Assembly (NCBI RefSeq): GCF_020092905.1
Contig: NZ_JAGSGB010000001.1
Coordinates: 186,001 to 250,000, forward strand
Source of the DNA: Pacificimonas aurantium
GTDB lineage: Bacteria > Pseudomonadota > Alphaproteobacteria > Sphingomonadales > Sphingomonadaceae
DNA length: 64,000 nt
Reading direction: 5' to 3'
Shown piece by piece: positions 33,638-40,988 of the stretch. Positions within the stretch are counted from its first letter, which is position 1. Each line of letters opens with the position of its first letter. Made by a program: the position numbers and the translations under genes. Under the pieces are notes generated by a model. The model had not been told where the DNA came from. It did no database searches and saw only the letters and a program-made list of their open reading frames with translations.

Positions 33638-36271
33638 TCAGCCGACAACGTCGCCGTTGGCTGGCAGCGTATCGAAAATCCTGTCGCCGAAATAGAAGTC
33701 GCCAAGCTCGGTATCGTAGCGGAGCACCGCTTGGTCTCCGAGAAACACGACGTCCAGCCCTGCAGTGCCCACCGGTGCGCGGACCTGCTGCCCGGAAGAG
33801 TGCTCGAACGTAACCGTGCTGCCGTCGCGGCGAAATCCGATGCTTGTAAATTCTTCGTTCAGCAGCAGCACATCGCCACCGCGGTTGAAAGATGGGTCGA
33901 GATTGATCTGGTAGCTGCCGCTGACTTCGACCACCTGCTCTCCACCAGTCCCGAATATATCGTACTGCCCCCGAACGTGCACGATGGCACCGTCCGACAG
34001 GTTGAGGCGTGCCGTACCGCTGTGCGAAGCCGCCACCAGCTCTTCCTCCAGGTCGCCGTTGCCGAGGGCGCTGCCTGCTTGGGTAACCACCTGACCGCCC
34101 AACAGGATTTCCCCATGTAGCGGGTCGTAGGACAGCGTGTAGGTGCCGCTGCCGTCGAAGCTGACGAAGGTGTTCTCCAGCCCTACCGGTACGATCACCT
34201 CGAAGCCTTCGGCACTGAAAATCACCGTCGAGCCAGAGCGACGGACGCTGAACTCGGCAGCGTCCCGTTCGAAGAAAATCTCGTCACCGCCCCGGTTGAA
34301 CGAGGAGTCCAAGCTGATGTCGCTCCCTGAGAGGATCGTAACGGCTTCTTGCGCGCCCGTTCCGAAGATTGTGCCGGTTCCGCCGACCTCGCCCCGCCAG
34401 CCGTCGGGCGCCACCAGCAAGAATGACGACGCACCATGGTCTTCGGGTGCCGACTGCGTTTGGAACGAGGCAACGAAGTCGCTCCCATCGGGATCAAATC
34501 TGACAGGCTCGCCATCCAGCAGGAGCACGCCTTCCGGCAGGAAAAGCTCGTAATACCCGCCCATCTCCAGTCCTTCGGGTTTGAATTCAAAACCCTGGTC
34601 GGAGAACCTTAGCGTTCGGTCGGGCGGAGAGCTCCCGGCATAGTCGGCAACATCCCAACTGCCGAGGACGTCGCCGGTAGCGGTTCTCAGTTCGATGGTT
34701 CCCGTCCCCAAAGAGATCGGCCCAAAGGTAGAGGAAAATCGAACCATAGCGTTGGAAGAGTAAATCTTGTCTCCGACATCCAGGCTGGACGTCATCAGGT
34801 CGTCCGGATCGTCGAATGGCAGTATCAACGAATTCCATTGTTCCAGTGACAGGCCCGTGACGTCGCGAACCAATATGCTTGACCAGCCATGCTGCAGAAG
34901 GGCTCCGTCGGGGGTGTCTTCAACTGAATCGAATTCGCCGTTTACCAGATAGAACCCGTCTTCCCGGCTGTCGAAGTCCTCGATCACGTCGCTGCCAAAT
35001 TCGTGAAGCCAGCCGGTATCCCAGAACTCGAAGATGTCCGCTCCACCTCCTCCGACGAGAACATCGTCGCCCCGTCCGCCATTCAGCCGGTCGTTTCCAT
35101 CGCCGCCGTCCAGCAAGTCCGCGGCCGAGCCTCCCCGCAGAACATCGTCACCAGTTTGCCCGAACAGTTCGTCGTCACCATGTCCGCCCTTCAGAATGTC
35201 GGCGCCGGCTTCGCCCCAGATTGTGCCGTCCTCACTCGAGAGTTCGAGAACGTCGTCGCCACCGCCACCCCACAATCCGATAAGTTCGAAGCCTGTGAAG
35301 TCATTCCCACCGGCGAGCGCACCAGCGAGGGAAAAGTGCGAAGAAAAGAGCCCGGCATTGGAAATGAGCACGGTGTCTTCGCCGGCGCCACCATCCAAAT
35401 GAAAACGGCCCTCCATTGGCACGATCACAAGATCATCGCCGTCGCCGCCGTTGACCGTGTGCTCGCCTCCAAAGCCCACGATCACGGCTTCGTCGTCACC
35501 TGCCCCTAGATCTATGAAGTTGGTACCCACCCCCTGAAGTATGTTGACCCAGTCGGCCTCCGGCCCGGCGCTGATGAGGTTGTTTCCGCCGACGCCGCGA
35601 ATGACGTTTTCCCGATCCGAAAAGCCCACCTGTTCAAGAGTCAGGCTTGCCTCGTCCCAGGACCATTTCGCCACCTGTTCGCCGTCGGTCTCGTCCGATC
35701 CGTAAAGAAATTGGAGTGCCTGAAGGTCTAGCGATCGAAGGCCTTCCGCCTGGCCAAAGCCCTCCGCATAACTCATCACGGTGTGATCGGACGTGTCTTG
35801 CCAGAGAGGCAGGGTGTATTCGCCTTCGAAAGAATGCTCCAATCCAACGAAATGCCCGATCTCGTGAAGCGCGGTTTGCTCGGTCAGCGGAAAACGCTGC
35901 CCGATCGAGATCATGTCCCACAAATAATATCCGTAATACTCTGCCAGATCGTATCCGGCCGCCGAGAAATCGAATGTACCAACCTTTACATCGCCAAGAC
36001 CGGCGGGCACTTCGATCAGAGTAATCCCACTTGCTTCGTCGAACTGTCTGAAGGCATCGCGAAAGATGCCCTTTTCTTCGATAGTCAGCTCTTGGAACGT
36101 ATCGAACAAAACGGGGTCGTCCGGATATTGGTCCCTAACCATCGAATCGGCAGTTTCGAAGGAGTATGTTGCGAATGTCGGAGTTCCGGATATAGTCCCG
36201 GAAAAATAACTTCCGAGACTGTTCAGGTGAAACCCAGCAAGAATAGCTCGCATATCACTAACAACAGGCAT
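33638..36271 (-). CDS. Serralysin-like M10 metallopeptidase with RTX repeats, Ig-like domain and two C-terminal novel modules (paralogue A)
   Basis: An 877-residue probable secreted zinc peptidase. The catalytic domain has HEIGHFVGLEH (residues 136-146, all three His present) and a downstream Met-turn VMSYAEG. A calcium-binding RTX block follows (GGxGxDxL repeats around 35030-35270). Then comes an SbsA-like Ig domain (about residues 490-620, absent from paralogue B), then two tandem ~100-residue modules with the LDPSFNxGGD-type signature. No signal peptide is visible, which fits type I secretion, but no T1SS genes are nearby. ATG 36271 is preferred over an ATG at 36307. It has GGGGAAA upstream, and its N-terminus (MPVVSDMRAI) lines up with paralogue B (MVEVTDVRAI). 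The 5' third is clearly lower in GC than its neighbours. Confidence 0.88.
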   Translation of the reverse strand: MPVVSDMRAILAGFHLNSLGSYFSGTISGTPTFATYSFETADSMVRDQYPDDPVLFDTFQELTIEEKGIFRDAFRQFDEASGITLIEVPAGLGDVKVGTFDFSAAGYDLAEYYGYYLWDMISIGQRFPLTEQTALHEIGHFVGLEHSFEGEYTLPLWQDTSDHTVMSYAEGFGQAEGLRSLDLQALQFLYGSDETDGEQVAKWSWDEASLTLEQVGFSDRENVIRGVGGNNLISAGPEADWVNILQGVGTNFIDLGAGDDEAVIVGFGGEHTVNGGDGDDLVIVPMEGRFHLDGGAGEDTVLISNAGLFSSHFSLAGALAGGNDFTGFELIGLWGGGGDDVLELSSEDGTIWGEAGADILKGGHGDDELFGQTGDDVLRGGSAADLLDGGDGNDRLNGGRGDDVLVGGGGADIFEFWDTGWLHEFGSDVIEDFDSREDGFYLVNGEFDSVEDTPDGALLQHGWSSILVRDVTGLSLEQWNSLILPFDDPDDLMTSSLDVGDKIYSSNAMVRFSSTFGPISLGTGTIELRTATGDVLGSWDVADYAGSSPPDRTLRFSDQGFEFKPEGLEMGGYYELFLPEGVLLLDGEPVRFDPDGSDFVASFQTQSAPEDHGASSFLLVAPDGWRGEVGGTGTIFGTGAQEAVTILSGSDISLDSSFNRGGDEIFFERDAAEFSVRRSGSTVIFSAEGFEVIVPVGLENTFVSFDGSGTYTLSYDPLHGEILLGGQVVTQAGSALGNGDLEEELVAASHSGTARLNLSDGAIVHVRGQYDIFGTGGEQVVEVSGSYQINLDPSFNRGGDVLLLNEEFTSIGFRRDGSTVTFEHSSGQQVRAPVGTAGLDVVFLGDQAVLRYDTELGDFYFGDRIFDTLPANGDVVG
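33674..33978 (-). repeat. C-terminal module copy A2
   Basis: Residues about 765-866 of paralogue A. Signature NLDPSFNRGGDVLLL, then FRRDGSTVTFE, RAPVGTAGLDVVF and ending LGDFYFGDRIF. It shares the same order of short motifs with copies A1, B1 and B2. Confidence 0.75.
34085..34395 (-). repeat. C-terminal module copy A1
   Basis: Residues about 626-728 of paralogue A. It starts VGGTGTIFGTGAQE, carries SLDSSFNRGGDEIFF, VRRSGSTVIFSAEG, VIVPVGLENTFVSFDG and ends GEILLGGQVV. Confidence 0.75.
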
Positions 36272-36440
36272 GATTTCCCCATCCTCTCCGAATGGTGAGT
36301 CTGCCATCAGTCGTGCGAGAGCGCTACTGATTCAGGTAAGCTTGGAAGGGCTATTTTGCGTCGTCGATTCCAGATTAACTTCGCGAACCGGCGTCGCAAG
36401 ATCAGAGAGTAATGCCGAATAGAAGAAGTTCTCGCCGTCC

Positions 36441-37322
36441 TCAGGCGGCGGCGGGCAAGACCGCGTCGGGAAAGTCGCTTTCGCTTTTCGCGATGAGAGC
36501 GCGGTCGTCATGGCGCCAGGGGTGGAATCCGGGCAGGAAATAGCTGACCCAGGCCGGAAAGATACGCCGCAGGACGCCCGGCTTCCACAGCAGATAGGCA
36601 AATAGCCGCGCCTTGACTTTCGGACCGCTCAGACCGTCCTGGGCGAGCAGGTTGAGCGTATCCTCGACGCGGTGCTTCAGGAAGCGGGCCGTGACAATCA
36701 GCATCATCAGCGACTTCACCTTCCAGCGCTTCCACCGGCTCCAGTCCTTCGTCGCGTGCAGCCAGGTATCGTAGGCCACGCCCTTATGCTCGATTTCCTC
36801 GATCGCATGCCAGCGCCACATGTTGGCCGCCTCGGCGTCGGCGCCTTCGAAATGCTGCGGATTGGTCAGGAATTCATGCGCCATCATGGCGGTATAATGT
36901 TCCAGCGCCATGGTCGCGGCGAGATTCAGGATCGCCGGCCGGTCCTTCGTCAGTGCCAGCAGCTCCTCGACCCGCTTGTCGATGCGCGCCATGTCGTAAC
37001 CGGCATCCTCCGCCATCCTGTTGAAGGCGATATGCTCGCGCGTGTGATTGATTTCCTGCTTCACGAACGCGCGGATCTCGGCCTCGAGCTTCGGCGGCGC
37101 GCCGTCGCGGTGCGCCTTTACCGCCTCGATGAAAAACGCTTCGCCGCGCGGGAATGTCGCCGACAGGGCATTGTGCCACGCCGTCGCGACCGGATCGCCG
37201 CTCAGCCACCAGCGGCGCTGCTCGATACCGCGCCCGAAGCGCTGGTTGCGCACCGTAATGGTCAGGTCCTCGGGCGTCTTCGCCTTGCGGTCCGCCGTCT
37301 TCGTACCTAGCCGATTCGTCAT
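36441..37322 (-). CDS. PF10118 'metal-dependent hydrolase' family, ferritin-like di-iron pattern
   Basis: A 293-residue cytoplasmic protein of the COG3687/PF10118 family. The helical sequence carries a carboxylate/histidine pattern: FVKQEINHTREHIAF, TMALEHYTAMMAHE and WRWHAIEEIEHKGVAYD. This repeated E-x-x-H arrangement looks like a ferritin-type di-iron site rather than a hydrolase, despite the family name. GGAGG precedes ATG 37322. It is divergent from a TetR regulator that starts 42 nt away, a common pairing for this family, which suggests the regulator controls both. Confidence 0.88.
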   Translation of the reverse strand: MTNRLGTKTADRKAKTPEDLTITVRNQRFGRGIEQRRWWLSGDPVATAWHNALSATFPRGEAFFIEAVKAHRDGAPPKLEAEIRAFVKQEINHTREHIAFNRMAEDAGYDMARIDKRVEELLALTKDRPAILNLAATMALEHYTAMMAHEFLTNPQHFEGADAEAANMWRWHAIEEIEHKGVAYDTWLHATKDWSRWKRWKVKSLMMLIVTARFLKHRVEDTLNLLAQDGLSGPKVKARLFAYLLWKPGVLRRIFPAWVSYFLPGFHPWRHDDRALIAKSESDFPDAVLPAAA

Positions 37323-37358
37323 GATCCGTACCTCCACAGCGCAAAGATAGGCTTGCTT

Positions 37359-37368
37359 ACACTAATGT
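37359..37368. promoter_or_regulatory. Candidate TetR operator overlapping the tetR start codon
   Basis: ACACTAATGT is palindromic at four of five base pairs and lies in the 42-base divergent gap, overlapping the TetR ATG at 37365. The placement fits autorepression and control of the PF10118 gene. It is a single short dyad, so support is modest. Confidence 0.35.
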
Positions 37369-37961
37369 CAATAAGAGCGCGCCTTACCCCGGAAGAGAGC
37401 CGTGCAGCCGCACTTGCCGCCGCCCGCGAGCTGCTGCTTGAAAGCGGGCCGACCGCCGTCACGTTGAAGGCCGTGGCGGGACGGGTTGGCCGCACACATC
37501 AGAACCTCCTTCATCATTTCGGCTCGGCGGCAGGTCTTCAGACCGCATTGGCGGAGTATCTGGCGGAGCGGGCCTGCGCGCGGATCGGCAAGGCGATGCA
37601 GGAGCGGCGCGCGGGCCTCGCCTCCGCGCGGGACATCGTCGACCTGACCTTCGATGCGTTCGGACGCGAGGGCGGCGGCGGTGCGCTCGCCTCCTGGATC
37701 ATGATGACGGGGAACGAAGCCGCCTTCGAGCCTGTCGTCGAGGCCATCCGTGCGCTGGTCGAAGGCGTGGAGGAGCGTGCGGAGCTGGAGCCCGGCGTCG
37801 TCGAGGACACCGTTCTCCAACTCGTTCTCATGGCGCTCGGCGACGCGATGATCGGGCATGCGCTCGCCCCGTCTCTGGGGCGGCCCCGGCTGCGCGGCCG
37901 CGACCTCGCCGAGCGTATGGTGGAGGCGGTGTTTGTCGACGGCGCGGAGGAAGAGGAATAG
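37365..37961 (+). CDS. TetR/AcrR family regulator
   Basis: A 198-residue repressor with an N-terminal helix-turn-helix (SRAAALAAARELLLESGP, then TAVTLKAVAGRVGRTHQNLLHHFGS) and an all-helical ligand domain ending in a region like other PF10118-linked TetR proteins. The ATG at 37365 is preferred to TTG 37353. The ligand is unknown, and no export pump gene is adjacent. Confidence 0.9.
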   Translation: MSIRARLTPEESRAAALAAARELLLESGPTAVTLKAVAGRVGRTHQNLLHHFGSAAGLQTALAEYLAERACARIGKAMQERRAGLASARDIVDLTFDAFGREGGGGALASWIMMTGNEAAFEPVVEAIRALVEGVEERAELEPGVVEDTVLQLVLMALGDAMIGHALAPSLGRPRLRGRDLAERMVEAVFVDGAEEEE

Positions 37962-37991
37962 GCTTCTCGCCCGCCAGGGGCCGTGTCCGCC

Positions 37992-38456
37992 TCAGCCCTT
38001 CGGGCGGGTGCGCATCAGGCCGACCGACTTCCACGTCATGACCGGCTCGTCCTTCTGGTTGAAGACGGTCACGTCGGAATGGATGGACCCCATTTCCGGC
38101 CGCGACCGGGACGGGCGGATGTCCTGCAGCACCGTTTCGACCCGCAACGTGTCGCCAGGATAGACGGGCTTCAGCCAGCGAATCCCGTCGACTCCCGGCG
38201 AACCCAAGCCGGCATGCTTCTGGTCCTTAAGATTTTCGACCATCATGCGCATCGTCATGGCGCAGGTGTGCCAGCCGCTGGCGCTGATCCGTCCGAAATG
38301 CGTCTGCGCGGCAGCTTCGTCGTCGAGGTGGAAGGGCTGCGGATCGTATTTCGACGCAAAGTCTATGACTTCCTCTCGCGTCACTTCATAGCTGCCAAAG
38401 GAGGCCTTCGTTCCGACGACCATATCCTCCAGATATTTCAGCTCCGCATCCGCCAT
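37992..38456 (-). CDS. MaoC-family (R)-hydratase/dehydratase
   Basis: A 154-residue hot-dog-fold hydratase. The MaoC signature is present as FASKYDPQPFHLDDEAAAQTHF, giving the catalytic Asp/His pair, with GRISASGWHTCAMTMRMM following. It hydrates trans-2-enoyl-CoA or a related thioester; the substrate is unknown. AAGGGCGAG precedes ATG 38456. Longer open frame upstream is not conserved. Confidence 0.9.
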   Translation of the reverse strand: MADAELKYLEDMVVGTKASFGSYEVTREEVIDFASKYDPQPFHLDDEAAAQTHFGRISASGWHTCAMTMRMMVENLKDQKHAGLGSPGVDGIRWLKPVYPGDTLRVETVLQDIRPSRSRPEMGSIHSDVTVFNQKDEPVMTWKSVGLMRTRPKG

Positions 38457-38556
38457 AACTCGCCCTTCATGCTCTGCGCTCTGGGGCGGGCCTACAACCG
38501 CCCGCCCGGCGGCGCCAGCGGCACCTCTCTCCTTCCGGCGGAGAAGGTACCCCCGG

Positions 38557-40815
38557 CTAGACGACGAGCGGTGAGACGGCTGCGACGTCCGCTTCCTCCA
38601 CCAGATAGTTACCGATGAAGACGAGGCCCAGCGACTGGTCGAAATAGAGCGTCTGGCTGCCGTCCTCGAACTGCAGCTCCAGGCCCGCAACGCCGACCGG
38701 GATCGAGAGGCGCGTGCCGTCACCGGCTGTCAGGATCAGCGAACTGCCGCTCCGCAGCGCCTGATATTCCGCGAACTCGCCGGTCAGCGAAATCCTGTCC
38801 CCGCCCTCGTTGAAGGTCGCGTCGAAGGTCAGCTGGGCGCCCTCCTCGACGAATAACGTCTCCGCTCCGGCGCGAGTCCCGACGACCGTCAGGTCGCCGC
38901 CCAGATACGCAACGCCGCCCGAGGTCATCGCGGCCTGGCCGTTGACTCCGCCATCGGCGATCGCAGGCCCCGCCCCCTCGCTTTGCGCGAAGACCGGGGC
39001 GCCGAACTCGCCGATTTCCTGGTCGCCGATGCGCACCGCCTGGTCGTCGGCGTCATAGACGAGCGTCCGCATTCCGTCGGCGAAGACCAGGCCGAGACCT
39101 TCCGGTCCTACCGGGATGCGCACCGACGTTTCGCCATGTTCCAGGATGACCGAGGATCCGTCGCGCACCGCCACATATTCCGCCGCGTTCCCGCCCAGCC
39201 GGACGACGTCGCCGCCCTGGTTGAAGGACGGGTCCAGCCGGACGATGCCCGGCATGTCCGCGATGCGGATGTCCTCGGCACCGACATTGGTCCCGAATAC
39301 GGTACCATTGCCGCCGACCGTGCCCGAAAAGCCGTCCCGGATGCTCAGCACATAGGAGGGGTCGGGGCCTTCGCGCGGGTCCACCGCGCCGATAACCAGC
39401 TCGTTCCAGGCGGCGAGGTCGAGGCCGGTCAGCCCCTCGACGATCATCGTTCCCGTCACGCCCGCCACCGTCAGCAGGCTGTTGCCATTTGCTTGGGTCA
39501 CGCCGGAAAACTGCCGGCCGCCCAGGTCGAACCTGTCGAGAAGCGCGTCGAAGTCGGCGACCCGGTCCGTCCCGAACTCCAGCCCGTCGGGCGTCCCCAG
39601 TTCGACAAGGTCCGCGCCCCCGCCCGTGGTCAGCAGGTCGTCGCCGAACCCGCCGCTCAGGACGTCATCGCCGGCCCCGCCGGTCAGCCGGTCATTTCCG
39701 GCATAGCCGTTCAGGGTCGCCCCGCTCGCGCCGGCCGTCAGTCGGTCGGCATTGCCGGTGCCGTCGAGGGTGACACTCTCGAATCCGGAAATGGACAGGC
39801 CCGAACCCGCGCCGCCGGCCAGCGAGAAGATGAAGGCGGCGCTGCCGTCGTTTCCGCCGAGGAAGATGATGAGCGAATCGGTGCCCTCCCCGCCCTCCAG
39901 GGTGAGGACATCGCCGTCCTGTCGGTCGAGGCTGACGAGGACGCTGACTTCGTCGTCACCGCTTCCTGCATCGACGACGGTCCGTTCGCCCGCACCGACG
40001 ACCAGCACGTCGTTGCCCGCGCCCAGGGCGACGCTGCTCGTTCCCTCATTGGCCAGGATCACATAGTCGTCGCCGGCGCCTGCCTCGACCTCGGCATTTC
40101 CGATGGTCTGCTCGATACGGATATTGTCGCTGCCGTCACCGCCGACGATGATATTGTTGGCATCGACCCCCGTCAGGATCTGTCCTCCGTCGAACCCGAC
40201 CTGCGTCAGCGTGCTGGTGGCGGCATCCCAGTCCCAGTCCGCAAGATGCGCGCCGTCTTCCGCGTCGGTGCCGTAGATGAGCGCGATGGCCTCAAGGTCC
40301 AGGGTTCCCAGCGTGGTGCCGTCGGTGTCGCCCGCATTGTAGCTCATCTGGGTCACTTCCCAGTTGTCGAGCTCCTCCGGCAGGACATAGTCGCCCTCGA
40401 ACGAGTGCTTCAGGCCGACGGCATGACCGATCTCATGCAGGTAGAGATGCGGCCAGTCGTCCAGCCCCTCGCGGATGTAGATGGTCTGCCCGGCCGCGAA
40501 GGCACCCGAATCGGGCAGTCGGTCTGACAGCGACAGGTCGAAGACGCCAAAGCGGACGTCGCCCATGCCGGCCGGAACCTCCAGAAACACCAGCCCGCTC
40601 GCCTCGCCCCACTGACGAAAGGCCTCGCGGGCCAGCGCCTTGCCGGCGGCGGACACTTCCTGAAATGTTTCCAGGAACTCGTCCGGCCCCTGAAAAGGCG
40701 TATTGCCGGCGTCGAAGGACGCCTGGTCGTCGAAGGAATAGGTGATGATCGTGGGACCGGGCGTATCGTCCAGCGACCCGCCGTAAATTGCCCGAACGTC
40801 GGTAACTTCAACCAT
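38557..40815 (-). CDS. Serralysin-like M10 metallopeptidase with RTX repeats and two C-terminal novel modules (paralogue B)
   Basis: A 752-residue paralogue of the protein at 33638-36271. The zinc motif is HEIGHAVGLKH (residues 127-137), followed by the Met-turn region TQMSYNAGD. The N-terminal ~220 residues align closely with paralogue A (ITYSF.., FQEVS.., AFRQWGEASGLVFLEVPAGMGDVRFG). RTX-like calcium repeats cover the middle (GGDGSDNI, GAGDDYVIL, GYAGNDRLTGGAGDDVLSGGFGDD). Two ~100-residue modules form the C-terminus; the Ig-like domain of paralogue A is missing. Composition matches the surrounding chromosome, unlike paralogue A. No signal peptide is seen. Confidence 0.88.
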   Translation of the reverse strand: MVEVTDVRAIYGGSLDDTPGPTIITYSFDDQASFDAGNTPFQGPDEFLETFQEVSAAGKALAREAFRQWGEASGLVFLEVPAGMGDVRFGVFDLSLSDRLPDSGAFAAGQTIYIREGLDDWPHLYLHEIGHAVGLKHSFEGDYVLPEELDNWEVTQMSYNAGDTDGTTLGTLDLEAIALIYGTDAEDGAHLADWDWDAATSTLTQVGFDGGQILTGVDANNIIVGGDGSDNIRIEQTIGNAEVEAGAGDDYVILANEGTSSVALGAGNDVLVVGAGERTVVDAGSGDDEVSVLVSLDRQDGDVLTLEGGEGTDSLIIFLGGNDGSAAFIFSLAGGAGSGLSISGFESVTLDGTGNADRLTAGASGATLNGYAGNDRLTGGAGDDVLSGGFGDDLLTTGGGADLVELGTPDGLEFGTDRVADFDALLDRFDLGGRQFSGVTQANGNSLLTVAGVTGTMIVEGLTGLDLAAWNELVIGAVDPREGPDPSYVLSIRDGFSGTVGGNGTVFGTNVGAEDIRIADMPGIVRLDPSFNQGGDVVRLGGNAAEYVAVRDGSSVILEHGETSVRIPVGPEGLGLVFADGMRTLVYDADDQAVRIGDQEIGEFGAPVFAQSEGAGPAIADGGVNGQAAMTSGGVAYLGGDLTVVGTRAGAETLFVEEGAQLTFDATFNEGGDRISLTGEFAEYQALRSGSSLILTAGDGTRLSIPVGVAGLELQFEDGSQTLYFDQSLGLVFIGNYLVEEADVAAVSPLVV
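38598..38904 (-). repeat. C-terminal module copy B2
   Basis: Residues about 638-739 of paralogue B: LGGDLTVVGTRAGAETLFV, FDATFNEGGDRISL, LRSGSSLILTAGDG, LSIPVGVAGLELQFEDG and a final GLVFIGNYLV. Confidence 0.75.
39013..39321 (-). repeat. C-terminal module copy B1
   Basis: Residues about 499-601 of paralogue B: VGGNGTVFGTNVGAEDIRI, RLDPSFNQGGDVVRL, VRDGSSVILEHGE, VRIPVGPEGLGLVFADG and AVRIGDQEI. Confidence 0.75.
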
Positions 40816-40988
40816 GGAACGCCTCCGGTTTCCGAACAGCGTTCACCCCCGCTCGCGCCATGACGTTTGAAACCTGAATTGTAAATGAACCCGCGGCGGG
40901 CACGCGCGCGCAGGGGGGCAAATACCGGGCTTCCCAACCCATCTGGCGTCGGGCAGCGTGCGCACGCTCGAACAGAAGGGGGTATTTC

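Noticed and set aside
34900-35500. Short periodic DNA resembling a repeat array
   Set aside because: The periodicity is the coding sequence of RTX GGxGxDxL calcium repeats, not a CRISPR array or satellite.
38983-40527. Plus-strand frame opposite metallopeptidase paralogue B
   Set aside because: Antisense to a clear M10/RTX protein; shows no domain.
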